The notes: a model not told the origin generated them from the letters alone. A stretch of 64,000 nucleotides of DNA from Eublepharis macularius (GCF_028583425.1 NC_072791.1:190502311-190566310), one strand, 5' to 3'; positions 10,205 to 21,690 are shown, counted from the stretch's first letter. Numbers and translations: made by a program.

Positions 10205-10305
10205 TCAACAGTAAGGGCAATCTTATGCAGAGTTACTCCAGTTTAAAAACTTTGAAATTAATTGGAGAATTGGCTTAGATTGGAGAAATTCTGCATAAGA
10301 TTGCA
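10205..10305. repeat. Small palindromic dispersed repeat
   Basis: The left arm 'gggcaatcttatgcagagttactccag' and the right arm 'tggagaaattctgcataagattgcac' are inverted copies around an AT-rich centre. It is the best copy in the window of the repeat also seen at 1-32 and 4218-4290. Confidence 0.6.
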
Positions 10306-11708
10306 CGGCCACTTGTATTCAGTCAATCGGTACACTTACATTTTCTGTTGTCTCAAATGATTGGTATTTCTGAAGTGCTGGTTTGATTTTGTAACTTAGC
10401 TATAAATTCATTCCTGAAATTCTTGCATTTTTTTAAATAGTGAATTGAGCTAACTTGATGGATTGGAGTTAAAAATTCTTTAGAAATACAAGTGTCTTCT
10501 TCCTGGCTGCATGAAGGCAAATAAACTGCATCAGGATTCAGGCAGAACTAAATTATAAGAAGGACACCTTTTATTAATGAGTCATAGTCTGTTCTGCTCG
10601 GTCTGCTATAAAGTCTTCTGGGTCCCTCTCTTATTTAGTTATTATCCATTATCTATATTTTGGGTTCTGCCCTTCCACCAAGGAGTTCAGGATAGCATAT
10701 GCATTGTATTTCATCATTGCAAGGTTGTGATACACCCATTGAGTTTCTTGGTTGAGGGAAAACTTAAACATAGGTTTCCCCAGTGCTCGTCCAACACTCT
10801 AAGCATTGGCTCCACAATGCTCTTGACGCCAAGGTTGTAATTGTGGTAGTGAAGAATACTACTCTTCAGCCTTTTCAGACCTTGTACTGTTAAGCTTCAA
10901 GCATGTGGCAGCATGCATAACAGGAAGAGTGGGAGGTGGACTTATGACCTCACTGGTGTTAAGATCAAGAGAGATGGGGAAGAATACACGAGCTGAGCAC
11001 CCGGAAGTATCAGGTAGTGAGGGACAAGCCAAGGGTCAGAACCGTGGGAGAGTCTTTTTCACTGCTGAATGAAACTCTCACTGTCCTGCTGTCCTCAAGT
11101 GTGCATGCAAAGTGCTCTTGCTCTCAACACATGCACACCAGCAGCAGGCCTGTTAAAAAGGCAGCAGAAATACAGCAGCTTTAGTGGGGATCCATGAGCC
11201 ACCCGAGGGTCTGAAACTATGGGTTGAGAACTTCTACTATATCACATAATATGTGTTTTGAAAGAAAAGCTACATGTATACTTCTTTCATAACTAATGCT
11301 ATGTACATATATGATATAATCATCTGTACTGGAGTACAATGTGTTCCAGAAATAGAAAATCTCAATGATCCAGTTGACATAGGAAGGCAAGTACAAACAC
11401 ACAGTTAAGTAAAAACTGGTAATTGAAAAAGCAGACGCCAGGAACGTGATGGAGTCAAAATGTAGGTCCTAGAAATTAGGAACAAAAGTCAGAATAAAAA
11501 CAGAAGGGGAGAACATGGGAACTCAATCATCATTAACCATCATTGTTCCTTGGGCAATACTTCAGTTGCTCTAGAAATATTGGTAGTGGTTAAGGTAAAA
11601 GCCCATGCAACTTTCTTGACAGTGGGTAAACTCTGGGCCTCTGATGCTAGAACAGAGACACCAGAGGAATCTCTCCAAGTGATAGGGATAAATTTGCATG
11701 GTAAACAG
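10306..11708. other. Intergenic stretch, mostly unassigned
   Basis: Around 10600-10850 a few phrases (ttccaccaaggagttcaggatagc, cccattgagtttcttgg) could be an old LINE or SINE end. The rest shows nothing recognisable. Confidence 0.35.
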
Positions 11709-11892
11709 AAGCCAGTTTGGTGTAGTGGTTAAGAGTGTGGGACTCTAATTTGGAGAGCCGTGTTTGATTCCCTGCTCCTCCACGTGAAGCCAGTTGGGTG
11801 ACGTTGGGCTAGTCACAGCTCTAAGGAGCTCTCTCAGCCCCAACTACCTCACAGGATGTTCTGTTGTGGGGATAATAATGACATATTTTGTA
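11709..11892 (+). mobile_element. Squam/Sauria-type SINE, 5' half (interrupted by a PLE)
   Basis: It has an A box (TGGTGTAGTGG), a B box (GTTTGATTCC), and the body phrases 'gtgaagccagttgggtgacg' and 'ctctctcagccccaactacctcac'. The SINE breaks off at 11892 and resumes at 13066, after a PLE, with a 27-base overlap that is the target-site duplication. Confidence 0.9.
11866..11892. repeat. 27-bp target-site duplication of PLE, left copy
   Basis: The 27 bases starting gtggggataataatgacata are repeated exactly at 13066-13092. In an intact SINE copy this sequence occurs once, so it is a TSD made by the insertion. Confidence 0.95.
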
Positions 11893-13065
11893 GGACTAGG
11901 AATTTAAAAGACAGTCTGGTCTGAGCTGACGTGAGATCAGATACTACCACACAGCAACAACTACCGTGGGGTAATTACAAATGCAGTCATTGCCAGGTGT
12001 GTGGTAACTTGAGGGAATCTAAGGAAATGATGATTAAAAATGTAACGTACACCTTTAAACATTTTGCAAATTGTCAAACCAAGGCAGTGGTTTATGCATT
12101 GAAATGCCCCTGTGATTTATTATATGTCGGTTGCACTTTGCGGCCAATTAAGGTTAGAGCACTTGAACATAGGTCACGCATCCGGAACAACGTTCAAGAA
12201 GCTCCCCTAACAACGCATTTTAAAGAAAAGGGTCATTCAGATCAGGACTTTGAGATTATCATCCTGGAGGTAGTGAGGGGTCCACAGAGCTCCCTACAGA
12301 TGATCTCCTTCGTAGGGAGGCGTCTTGGATATTTGAATTGGACCAAGGGGTCTAAATAATGAATTGCTGTTGGGCTGTTTTTTATGATTGAATTGTTGAG
12401 GCTGGGGGGATATCTTTAAGAGAACGGTCATACAGTAATTGGATCTTCTTTAATTTGAATCACGGAACTACGGGCGGGTGTGCGTTAGAATATACCGCCG
12501 CCAGCACCGGGCTGTCCAACTAATGAGTCTCCTGTTTTTGCCGTGTGAGTAAGCTTGTAACAGAAGATTTTTAAAGTTAAATGTTAATCTTTAAGATGAC
12601 TTGTGAATGCTTGTATATATTTTCTTTAGAGTGGTTACTCTTGAGGAAGCTTTTGCGAAATCTGAGCTTCAGCCGGCCCCAGATTGGGTGCTGAGAGATT
12701 TGCTCTGCCAGCTTTAACCCCGCGGCTTTCCTAGTCCTTGGAGGGACGTATTTTTGACAGAGTTGGAGAAAGAAATAACAATAGAGACAGGACTTGGACT
12801 ACAACTTTGTTGCACCCGGTTGTTCTAGTGATACGGACTGAAATTACAAATGCCACATTTCGGCTAATTGATTGTGTATTTGGTGAATTGTATCTTATAT
12901 ATTTGTTACTTTGCACAAAAATTATTTATAGCACCTGCACTTTAAATATTGAAAAATCTTTATAAAAATTAATGTAAATAATCGATTAATATTGTCGTTT
13001 GCCTCCCGCGGGTTAGTCCCACCATTTTTTGCTCATTCTTTAGGGAGCGGCCATTTTTTCGCCTC
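11893..13065 (+). mobile_element. 5'-truncated Penelope-like element inserted in a SINE
   Basis: The insert is 1173 bp, bounded by an exact 27-bp TSD, and carries on the plus strand the C-terminal GIY-YIG endonuclease region followed by about 680 bp of 3' sequence. The 3' part contains ttgaggaagc...gcgaaatc near 12651-12662, resembling the hairpin-plus-GAAA motif of other PLE ends in the window, and a 'gcactttaaat' stretch near 12937. The RT domain is missing because of 5' truncation, which is usual for this class. Confidence 0.85.
11931..12387 (+). pseudogene. GIY-YIG endonuclease domain of a Penelope-like element
   Basis: The 142-codon open frame has a cysteine cluster (C18, C21, C24), then the GIY-YIG core: VVY at residues 53-55, KCPC at 58-61, YVG at 65-67, arginine 76 and histidine 80 (RALEHRS). 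In PLEs this domain nicks target DNA and sits after the RT. The frame drifts near 12290-12300, because the typical REASWIFELDQG end is in the next frame. A second one-base loss near 12350 moves the true end LNNELLLGCFL to the third frame, with a stop at 12385-12387. With two frameshifts and no RT it is dead. Confidence 0.85.
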
Positions 13066-13167
13066 GTGGGGATAATAATGACATATTTTGTAAACTGCTC
13101 TGAGTAGGCATTAATTTGTCCTGAAGGGCGGTATATAAATCAAATGTTGTTGTTGTTATTATTATTT
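13066..13167 (+). mobile_element. Squam/Sauria-type SINE, 3' half
   Basis: It starts with the second TSD copy (13066-13092) and continues 'aactgctctgagtaggcattaatttgtcctgaagggcggtatataaat', ending in a (TTG)n(TTA)n tail. This is the 3' end of the SINE begun at 11709. Confidence 0.9.
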
Positions 13168-13399
13168 GAATTATCTGAAACACAACCAACAATAATCAGA
13201 GGTCACATGTTATTATTGATTGGCCTTGCTAAGCTGATACAAGTTTCCACCGGAGACCTAAGTATCAACTAGATATCGGCGTAATATGTACACTGTTCCA
13301 AGTAGTGCCGTCTTTTGCAGTTCTGTAGGTGTTATGTCAGAAAGCTGCAGTTTTTCCATATGAATTGCAAAGTTTTTTGAGATGGTTGTTGTTGTTATG

Positions 13400-14202
13400 T
13401 AGAGATGGGCACGAACAGAAAAAAAAATGAACATGATGTTTGTTGTTTGTTGCCATCCATGAACAGGGAATCACGAACAACCACAAACATGGCTCTGTTC
13501 ACGAACATGTTCATGGTTGGCTGTTCATGGGGGCCACCAGGCTCTCCTCCAGCCATCATCCAAGTCAAGATCCCTACTACACCACTTCCAGAAACCTGAC
13601 CTGAGCAGGCACCAGGAAAGGTACCAATAATAAATAATAGCTTGGCCCCAGAGCCTTGCAGCAGCCCTGGAACTTGAAGAGGTAGATCCCTACTGCAACA
13701 CTCACAGAAACCTTACCTGAGCAGGCTGCAGGAAAGCAGGAAAAGTACCAATAATAAATAATAACTTGGCCCAGATCCCTATCCCACCACACACAAAGAA
13801 AATTCAAGCTCCAATGCACTCTATCAAAATGCCAACTGTCTCTCCACTGTCTGCAAAGTCAGAGCTGGGAGCTCCCCTTCCCCCTGGTCTTTGCTTCCTT
13901 GTAACAAATTTGGAGCTCCACACTTGAAAGGAAGACCTGCCTATCAAGCTAAATTGGGCTTAGATTGGGGTTTCCAGGGCAACAGCAGGAGTTCAGACAG
14001 AGTTCAGACAATCCCTTCCTAAATTGCCAAGGGAATTGATTGCCGGTGCCAGACTGTCTGGCTTGACGAACAGCAACGAATGAGGCTTGCAACAACCACC
14101 TGTTCATTTAGAATGGGGCCTCATGAACAGCTTGTTCGCGAACAGCAGATTGGGCTGTTTGTGACTTTTTTTTGTTCGTATTGCTGTTCGTGCCCATCTC
14201 TG
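13400..14202. mobile_element. hAT-like non-autonomous DNA transposon (about 800 bp)
   Basis: The terminal inverted repeats are tagagatgggcacgaacag on the left and, reversed, cagagatgggcacgaacag on the right. The subterminal regions on both sides are full of gaacat/gttcatg words, as in hAT subterminal repeats. The interior holds a direct duplication of about 90 bp (13568-13655 and 13683-13770). No transposase frame is seen, and the 8-bp TSD is not preserved. Confidence 0.7.
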
Positions 14203-15224
14203 TATAGAAGTAGAGACGGTGTGAGTTGCAATGACGAGGTGACTAAGGGCTGGATAAGATAAGGAATAGACTAGCCCAAAGATTATGCTGTAGTGGGATT
14301 AGAGAAATGCCAGAAAGTAGTGAAGGTTACAAGAGCCCCGAGTACATGTTTATATCTAGTTTATATCTAGCAGCTGTGAGGTACCCTTGAGAGACAAGGC
14401 ACATCTGAAAGTTACACACCAAATGCAACTTACATTATTGGCATCTAAAACCTACTAGTACTTGCCCTGTGCTTAATGTAACAATGAATAATAAATCCAT
14501 CTACCTTCGGTTTGGATTTACGGATTGGGTGGCTGTAAAACACCTCTACAACGTAATGTTTGCTTTGCTCGATGCATGTTAAAGTACTGCTTGAATGCAT
14601 ATAAGAGGTTTACATGGTTAGTTTCTAACTTAGGACAGCTGCTTCCTCTGTTGTATAAAGTGGTGGTGAAACTCTCAGAGTTTTATATGCTATGCAAGAT
14701 TAATAATTCCAGTCCAGTGATTTTAAAGGCTTCTTGGGTGAGTTGGGAAGAACATTGATCTTGATTCATATAGTAACATGTGTGATTGTTTGGAGGGCCT
14801 GTGTCAGCAACTGACAGGGTCATCCTTCCCTTGTGAATGAATTCAGACCTAAATTTGACTCCATTGGACAATATACATTTAAAGATGGCAAAGTATTTTT
14901 TCCCCATAGAGAGACAAGGCCTGTTGATTGGATAGAGCAAAATGAATAGCATAATCGTTTAGCAATGCTAGCATGCCTGTAGTTTAAAATCTCGGTGTGC
15001 AAGTTTTATAAGAGTTATAAAAGCATTTCAACAATAACCTATCAGTGCAAATGCTATTTAAAAAGATGGTGCAACTACTTTATATTTCATATCGAAGGTA
15101 CTTTTCCTGTGCTCAGAGTCCATTGTTTTTGGGTCAGACTGGAAGCTGGCAATGTGGCAGTTTGTTTTTAATTTATTTTTTGCACTATGATTCCGTTAAT
15201 CTACCCAGTACTTCCACCATTCCT
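14203..15224. other. Intergenic stretch with nothing recognised
   Basis: Several short open frames overlap on both strands (14525-15002), but none resembles a known family. No repeat signature was found. Confidence 0.45.
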
Positions 15225-15395
15225 TCAAGGAGCTCAGAGTGATGTGTATGCTTCTTCCCCATTTAATCCTTCACAATGAACCTGTGAGATAGCTTAGGTT
15301 GAAAAAGTAGAACTGGCCCAAGGTTGCCCAACAAGATTCATGGCAGTGAAGACTGTAGACCCTCTAGCCACTAGACAAGCTTGTGTGTACATCTG
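15225..15395 (-). mobile_element. Decayed tRNA-derived SINE, minus strand
   Basis: Phrases such as 'aacctgtgagatagcttaggtt', 'ggcccaaggttgcccaac' and 'gaccctctagccactagacaag' match the antisense of a SINE body and a degraded tRNA head. Boxes A and B are too decayed to confirm. Confidence 0.5.
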
Positions 15396-16559
15396 ACTAT
15401 GTAACCTCTACAGTTTACAGCCTTTACTGTGGCCAGGTGGGGAAAAGGCATGTGGAAATTTCAAAGGTTTGATGTGTGCTCTATGCACACGATTCTGTTG
15501 GCCTTTTAATCACTGTCTATACCTGAGATCAGTTGAGGTTAAAGATAGAGCAAGTGTTGTCATGCCTTAGCTTCAAATGCATAGTTTTCCCCTCTTCCAT
15601 ATTTGATATCATATTTCCTTTTTTTAAAAAAAACAAATAAAAAGAAAGCAATCAAGAATACTTGTCATATTTGCTTTCTGTGCTGTGTGTGGCCAGGTTC
15701 AATCTTGTCTGGATGGTTCTTCTATTTTTAAAATGTGACGTTGGGGAGGGAAAAAACATGTCTTTGTGGAATCCCCTGAGCTTTCTGACAATAATTAGTT
15801 TCACAGTAACCACCCAGCAGCATCAGAACTGATTGACAAATAAATTAACTCTGACAGAAAGCAGCCTGATATAATCAAAAGCAGATAGCAATTTTCCTCC
15901 AGCAGCAGGCAATAAAAATGGAAGAAAAACTCCTAGATCACGTTCAGGAAAATTTCCCTGTCCTAGTCTAAATCAAGAGCTCTACTTCTATTGTATATCC
16001 AGTTCTGTTCTATATACCAAGTGTTGTCTTTAATAAACTGTGATTGAGAGTTTGTTCTATGTGCCACAAATAAACCTGAATAGATACGTTACTTTGGCCC
16101 TTAACAACTTTTCCTTAGATAGAGTGGGCCAAAGGGAACGGAATCTCTTAGGCAAATTAAACAAATAACTGTGCATTTAACTGTATGTGCACACAGTAGA
16201 AATGTTTTATTATTATGTGTAATTTTGTTGAATTCATACATTTGGAAAAAGTTTTTTATTGCCATTTTCTCTGTTGCTTGCCCTCGGTCCAAAGAGGTTG
16301 CAGGGGCCAGAACAGCATCTCGTGCCATCATGATGTCATTTCTGGCTGTTTCTGCAAGTGACATTATTGGACACTCTAGCATTCACTCAAAACTCTATGG
16401 TTTATTGGTGTATAGAAAAGGAAATTCTTGTGCAAACAAGAACAAGAAGGAGCACAGGCTTTGCCAAAACAGTTACAGCTTGATGACAAGGCAAGCAAAA
16501 AGAGAATTTGCTCAAACGTTAAGACGAACAATTCTTTAAATACTCCAGAAGTAGAAAAA
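15396..16559. other. Intergenic stretch with an unassigned open frame
   Basis: At 16171-16539 the plus strand is open for 122 codons and the minus strand is open over much of the same place. The 100 bases at 16275-16380 are less AT-rich than their surroundings. No family is recognised. Confidence 0.35.
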
Positions 16560-17510
16560 CAGCTAAGGAGGCAGTTGTGCTGATAGATGACAAAGGGATG
16601 AAGGATTGCTAGGAGGATAGGGAAATCACAAAGCTGAATGAATTAATTGCAGCATTCTTCACTGCAGAAGAGACTGGCCAGTTACCAACACCAGAATAAT
16701 TATTTTCAGGGAAATATCTGAAAAAAACAAGCTAGATAGGACAATGGGAAGGTTAAAAATGAACAAAGCTACAGACTTCAGATGGCATACATCCAACACA
16801 CATAAACCAAATTGGATTTACATGGAAAAGTGTTCATCTCCTTATAAAAATAAGTAATTTGTCATTAAATCTGTCCTTCTTACCAGAAATGTGGATAAGC
16901 ATAATGCTCATTTAAAAACGGGATACAAGAAATTACAAGCCAGTTAGGCCTGAACTGGATCACGTGATGGAAACTATGATTAAACACAGAATTGTTAAGC
17001 TTATAGAACTCCCATTGAGTAAAAATTAGCCTAGCTTCTGAAAAGGGAAGTCCTTCTTTATCAGTCTTGTGGAGCTCTTCAGAAGTATTAACAAGTATAT
17101 GGATAATGATCCAAGAAACATTATATAGCTAGGTGTCCAAAAAAATCTTTTCTGGAAGTCCTACGCCAAAGGCTCCTGGGTAAACTCGGCTTTCACAGGA
17201 TGAGAGAACAGGTCCCCTCATGAGTTTGTAAATTATTAAACAACAAGAAGCAGAAAGTAGAAATAATTGACAGTTCCCACAAGGGAGGGATGCAAGCAGT
17301 GAGGTCCATAGGAATCTATACCAGTGCTATTTAATTTGTTCATAAAGATCTGGATATGAGCATGACTACTGAAATTATTGATGATGAAAATATAACTGAG
17401 TATGCAACAATATTGCAGATTTTCAATACAAGGAAACATAAAGAGGTGCAAATGGGGGCAAAACATCCGAAATTTCTATATTCTCTGCTAGAATTTGGCA
17501 TTGACCGACC
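16560..17510 (+). pseudogene. CR1/L3-type LINE reverse-transcriptase remnant
   Basis: The plus strand keeps, in broken frames, the order of a CR1-group RT: a leader with 'cagcattcttcactgcagaaga', an 'aacaaagctacagacttcagatggcatacatcc' block (like NKATGPDGIHP), then VLRQRLLGKLGFHR near 17158-17200 (as in the conserved ..P.QRLL.KL..G stretch), and a degraded '...SVLGPVLFNLFINDLD' region near 17300-17355. Many stops and indels show it is ancient. Confidence 0.6.
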
Positions 17511-18164
17511 TTAAAAGACACTTTAACCCTCAGCTTATTATATGGTCAAGAAAATATAGTATAATACAGCCAGTAAACAAAATTATAGCATTTTTTCATG
17601 TTTGATTAACAGCATTCTTTCAACATCCAGGATATAATCTTAATGGGTAGGCTGAAAAATACAGCTACTCTTTCAGTAATAGGTACATTTCCCAACAAGG
17701 AGGCGGGCAGCTAGCTGTTATTCTACTGAACGGGCCTGGAACTGTTGCCAAGAGTGGAACAATTACTTCATCTCCAACTCCTACAAAAAGACCACACATG
17801 GACTACAGTCAATCACCGTGGCGCTACAAGGACACAATAGTTTATTTGAAGAGATTTGCTTATACCAACCCTCAAGGATTGCTGATGGCAAAATGACAAA
17901 ATGCTAATAAAAATTCTCTCCTATATTTTGGTACGCTGAAGTTTTTTAAAGCAGTTTGCATACTTTTTAAGTAGAGAGTGGTGGATAGCTGAAAGAAAAT
18001 GTTGACTTGGATTTTGGCAGTGGTACAAAAGGCAAGTTCTACCTAAGACATTTTTAGGAAAGTGGTTTAAAATAAAATGGCCAAAATTATAACAGCTTTG
18101 TATAGATATGTTTGACTGCTTTAGAATACTTGTAATACCAGGTGCTATATTATACTAATAAATG
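17511..18164. other. Unassigned stretch after the CR1 remnant
   Basis: It may contain more of the decayed LINE, but nothing recognisable remains. Confidence 0.35.
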
Positions 18165-18350
18165 CTTCTTGAACATAAGAACTGCCAGACTGGGTTACTA
18201 AGTCTTCCTAGCTCAGCAGCTGCTGCTTGCATCCGATACATCACAGAAAGCATCCAGGAAACACTGCCATTTGTAGTGAGCTATTCTCTGACATTCAGTC
18301 CCAGTTTACGGCAAAAGAAGAGAACATCTTTTGATTGGTATTAATATCAT
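18165..18350 (+). repeat. LINE 3'-region remnant
   Basis: It begins 'gaacataagaactgccagactggg', a phrase typical of CR1/L3-group 3' regions in reptiles (gaacataagagaagcc...). The remainder is diverged. Confidence 0.4.
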
Positions 18351-18592
18351 GCCCATCATGCAAATAGACATGGGTGCGTTAAGTACGTGATGTATATAAT
18401 CTTGGCTAACAGTGGTTATTTTTACTATTTGAGGGCAAGGTGACTGAACAGGCGGTAGTAGAGCAACTCCCAGTATTCCTGGACAACACATATCTGCCTT
18501 TGAGCTACTTCAGTCTGGCTTCAGGCCAGGCTATGGGATAGAGAATGCACTGGTAGCACTGGAATATGATCCCAGACTGACAGATGGATAGA

Positions 18593-18630
18593 CGTAATAT
18601 CGATCGATTGATCAATTGATAGATCAGCTG
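18593..18630. repeat. GATT/GATC-rich simple repeat
   Basis: A short run of atcgattgatcaattgatagatc-like words, probably a decayed tetranucleotide microsatellite. Confidence 0.6.
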
Positions 18631-18661
18631 CACTTGGCACAGTAGAGTGTGCCCTTTTGCT

Positions 18662-18675
18662 TCACCACTATGAAC
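18662..18675. repeat. 14-bp target-site duplication, left copy
   Basis: tcaccactatgaac is repeated exactly at 19360-19373 and brackets the palindromic insertion between them. Confidence 0.85.
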
Positions 18676-19359
18676 TACCAATAGGAGAAGCGCCCTTAGA
18701 TACAACTGCAACAACCAAAGTGGAAAACCACAACTAAGGGACAAGACAGTAGCCAATGAAAAATTATTGATTATTGGTAATATAAAGTGGCACAGTGCAT
18801 GACTTACCTAATTCTAAACACTTCCAGGCTATATATATCCAATTCTCATATACAATATTACACAATATCCAGCCAACTGTAGTAAATTTGCTTCTTTCAA
18901 CAAGGTGGAAGCTTATTGAAAGAAGCAATGGCCAAAAAGAAAGGGGTGCGTCGATCTGCCACCTGAGATATGAGTGTTATCAATGACCGGTTCCTTGTCG
19001 GGTCTTCGGTCCTTGGAAGTTTACCATCTCCTTGTTTCATTTGGAAAGAGAAAGCAACATGCAAGAGACTGTTTAAATGTTTACAACAGGAACAGTGTTG
19101 TTCCGTGCTCTTCTATGCACTGACTTTGTCATCTCCGTTTGAGCTTCCACCTTGTTGAAAGAAGCAAATTTACTACAGTTGGCCGGATATTGTGTAATAT
19201 TGTATATAAGAATTGGATATATATATAGCCTGGAAGTGTTTAGAATTAGATAAGTCATGCACTGTGCCACTTTATATTACCAATAATCACCTAATATACT
19301 TTTGCAATTTTTCATTGGCTATTGTCTTGTCCCTTAGTTGTGGTTTTTCACTTTGGTTG
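18676..19359. mobile_element. Palindromic retroelement insertion, PLE-like
   Basis: Inside an exact 14-bp TSD, the left arm (about 18712-18913) and right arm (about 19142-19359) are inverted copies for roughly 200 bases, with ttgttgaaagaagcaaattt-type sequence at the inner ends. The left arm has about 35 extra bases at its outer end. A unique 228-bp centre separates the arms. The 3' part resembles other PLE 3' regions here in having a 'gccactttatatta' stretch. TSD length and inverted terminal arrangement fit PLEs, but no coding domain is present. Confidence 0.65.
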
Positions 19360-19559
19360 TCACCACTATGAACAGCAGGTTGGAATATCTGGAATCTTAC
19401 ATATGAATAGCCAAGGGGGCCCGATCTGCAGATACTTAAATCCAGAGATTTAAGTATTTCAGGGAGCATTTCAGGGAGCTCAATGGGCCGCAACAGGAGG
19501 TGGGGGAGTTTTAACCCAGGTTTTCCAAATCCTAACTACTACACAACACTGGCTCTCTG

Positions 19560-19995
19560 CAAATTTATGAAATATCAACCCACATTTTTAAATGATCTCT
19601 TCCAGTGGTTTCATGTAGATGTCGAACCGCCAATAGATAAGATGGATCATTGTGGCATCTGATAAACCACAGGCCATGAGATGAAACAGTAGTCCATTTC
19701 CACCGTTTCTTGATCCTCATAGAGGAAGATGTACCACTAAAGTACAGTGCCATTCAATCCAAACCCCATGAGATATTCAAGAAGGATACTATGATTAGTG
19801 GCATCACAAGCTGCTGGTCTAGAATCAATAGGGTTATACACCTCTCATTCATCTCCCAGTGTACCCAAGCATCCAAGACTGTTTTTGTTCCCAAACCTAA
19901 GGTGGAAGTTGGATTCAAAGGGATCCAGTTGTGCAGTTTTATCTAGGAAACCATCGAACGGACTTGCCTTTACATGTTCTAAAACCCTGCTGAAA
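19560..19995 (-). mobile_element. L2/CR1-group LINE fragment, minus strand
   Basis: Antisense phrases such as 'gtggtttcatgtagatgtcgaa', 'ccccatgagatattcaagaagg', 'gtggcatcacaagctgctgg' and 'ggattcaaagggatccag' match the antisense of the RT region of the L2-like LINE that is better preserved at 26616-28090. There is no open frame of note. Confidence 0.6.
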
Positions 19996-20534
19996 TATAG
20001 GCTGTGACTGTTAACTGTGACAATGTTTCATGACATAATGCTTCATGAGTATAAACGGATTAATTTGTGCATGGGATGAAAAGTTTCTTCCCTTTCTAAT
20101 AAATGGCTAGCAGTAAATTGCATTATATGCATTTTCGTTACAGTGTTTTGTGAAATGGTGGTTCCAAAGTCATTTACATCATACAACATATATGGGCTCA
20201 CTACACATCAGAGCTCATATATGCCTTTTGAGCTCCCTGAAACTACATCTCTCAAGTAATAATTATGTAGTCCAGTTTTTGTATGGTTAATTCTTTGTGT
20301 TACCATATTGGAGAAGACAGAGTATCTAGTTAAAGTAAGTCAGCAACAGTGGTTAAGATTTTAATGTAAGGGATGTATATCTAAGATGTCTACTTATGTT
20401 AATTATGCACCCGTGTTGTCTTTTTAATCAGTATGTTAGGTTTTGTTTTATTTTTACTACATACACACACCTTTTCTAACTTGACATGGAGGTTTTGACT
20501 CCCAGGAAATAGATACAAAGGAGTTAGGCATGTT
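19996..20534. other. Stretch with nothing recognised
   Basis: AT-rich sequence without repeat signature or plausible coding frame. Confidence 0.4.
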
Positions 20535-20642
20535 AGTCTGTAGTAGAAAAATAGGAAAGAGTCCAGTAGCACCTTTAAGACTAACCAACTTTACTGTAGC
20601 ATAAGCTTTCGAGAGCCACAGCTCTCTTCGTCAGATGCAGGA
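20535..20642 (-). mobile_element. PLE-type 3' tail, minus strand, with structured core
   Basis: It contains gtccagtagcacctttaag, gactaaccaactttac and tagcataagctttcgagagc. On the minus strand, 20634-20597 holds CTGACGA, the hairpin GAGAGC/GCTCTC with loop TGTG, GAAA, then GC-TTAT-GC and TA. Copy 31163-31268 has GAGAAC/GTTCTC at the same hairpin, a compensatory change. Confidence 0.7.
20597..20634 (-). ncRNA. Hammerhead-ribozyme-like core in PLE tail
   Basis: Elements in hammerhead order on the minus strand: CTGACGA (CUGANGA box), six-pair stem II with a 4-nt loop, GAAA, a short stem III (A-U, G-C, C-G closing UUAU), then U-A. An extra A sits between the CUGANGA box and stem II, and stem I is not evident, so activity is doubtful. 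Confidence 0.4.
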
Positions 20643-20699
20643 AAGCAACCAAATTCACCAAGGAAGAGGTCAGAAGGAAAGAAAATAAGAAAAAGGTCT

Positions 20700-20795
20700 T
20701 TGCTGTCTGATTGAATTGCTTTCCATATTTTGTAATTCACCTTGACTCTCAGTGAGAAAGACAGACTATAAATGAAGTTCGTAATAATGAAAGTA
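20700..20795 (+). repeat. LINE 3'-tail remnant
   Basis: 'ttgtaattcaccttgactctcagtgagaaagacagactataaatgaag' has the form of a reptile LINE 3' end (taagccgccttgagtctc...gagaaaggcggactataaat). Confidence 0.55.
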
Positions 20796-21690
20796 TTGAG
20801 GAAATGATAGAGGGGTCTAGGCTTAATTTGATATATTACTTCCAGACTAGCATGACCATCCATAGAGCTCATCAAAGGATTCCGGATAAGTGAGCCAAAT
20901 TTTATATTTGTCAGAGACTTCCCTGCATTACACTCTGTTCAAATACCACCGTTAAAGCTCTAGAAGGCCACCGCTGTTTATATTTATTTATATAGCAGTT
21001 TTATAGCTGTAGCTATGGCCTCCACCCAGTCTTATTTGTTTTACCTGTTCGATTGATTTATAAGTGTGGTAGTTGTCACAATACTCAGGGCTACATTCAA
21101 AAATTATGAAAAAATAAAACAACATTGAAAAGCGACAAAAAGCATATTATAAAACAGCACAAACAACGTATTATGTAAAAACTGGATTCCCCCATTTTTG
21201 CGGGAAAGCCTTTGAAAAAAAATTTTTAAGTCCTTGACAGAAACTAAGCAGATATACAGACTGGCAAGATTCTTGGCGTTGGGATTTGACAACATGGACG
21301 TCACCCTGGGGAAACTCCTAGTGATGTATAATGAGGGACACAGAGGAGGCCCAACCCTGCTGTTCTTAATTGATGCTCCCTTAGAGCCCAAGCTGCATTT
21401 CCTATTTTCAAGTTGGAAAAGGTTTAATTACATTTTTGCTAATTAATTACATTCAGCTAAAATGTGTAAATTAGCTGCACTGATCGGTTTCATTTTATAC
21501 TGGCCATATGTCCCTCTATTTTGAACAAGCTACTCAAATCTTGTTTTAATCACTGCAAGCGATTAGTTAACTTTTGCTAATTGCAGCTCTTCTTACTTTG
21601 ATGCTGCAATAGAAGAAGAAATCAACCTGTAAGTCTCTGTCAGTGCAATCCTATGAACTCTTTCCTGACAATATTTCATTCAATGTCAGA
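20796..21690. other. Stretch with nothing firmly recognised
   Basis: Around 20970-21050 'tttatttatatagcagttttatag' may be an antisense LINE tail. The rest is unassigned. Confidence 0.35.

Noticed and set aside
12515..12545. Hammerhead core 'ctaatgagtc' in the PLE 3' region
   Set aside because: No GAAA box at the proper distance and no stem II partner.
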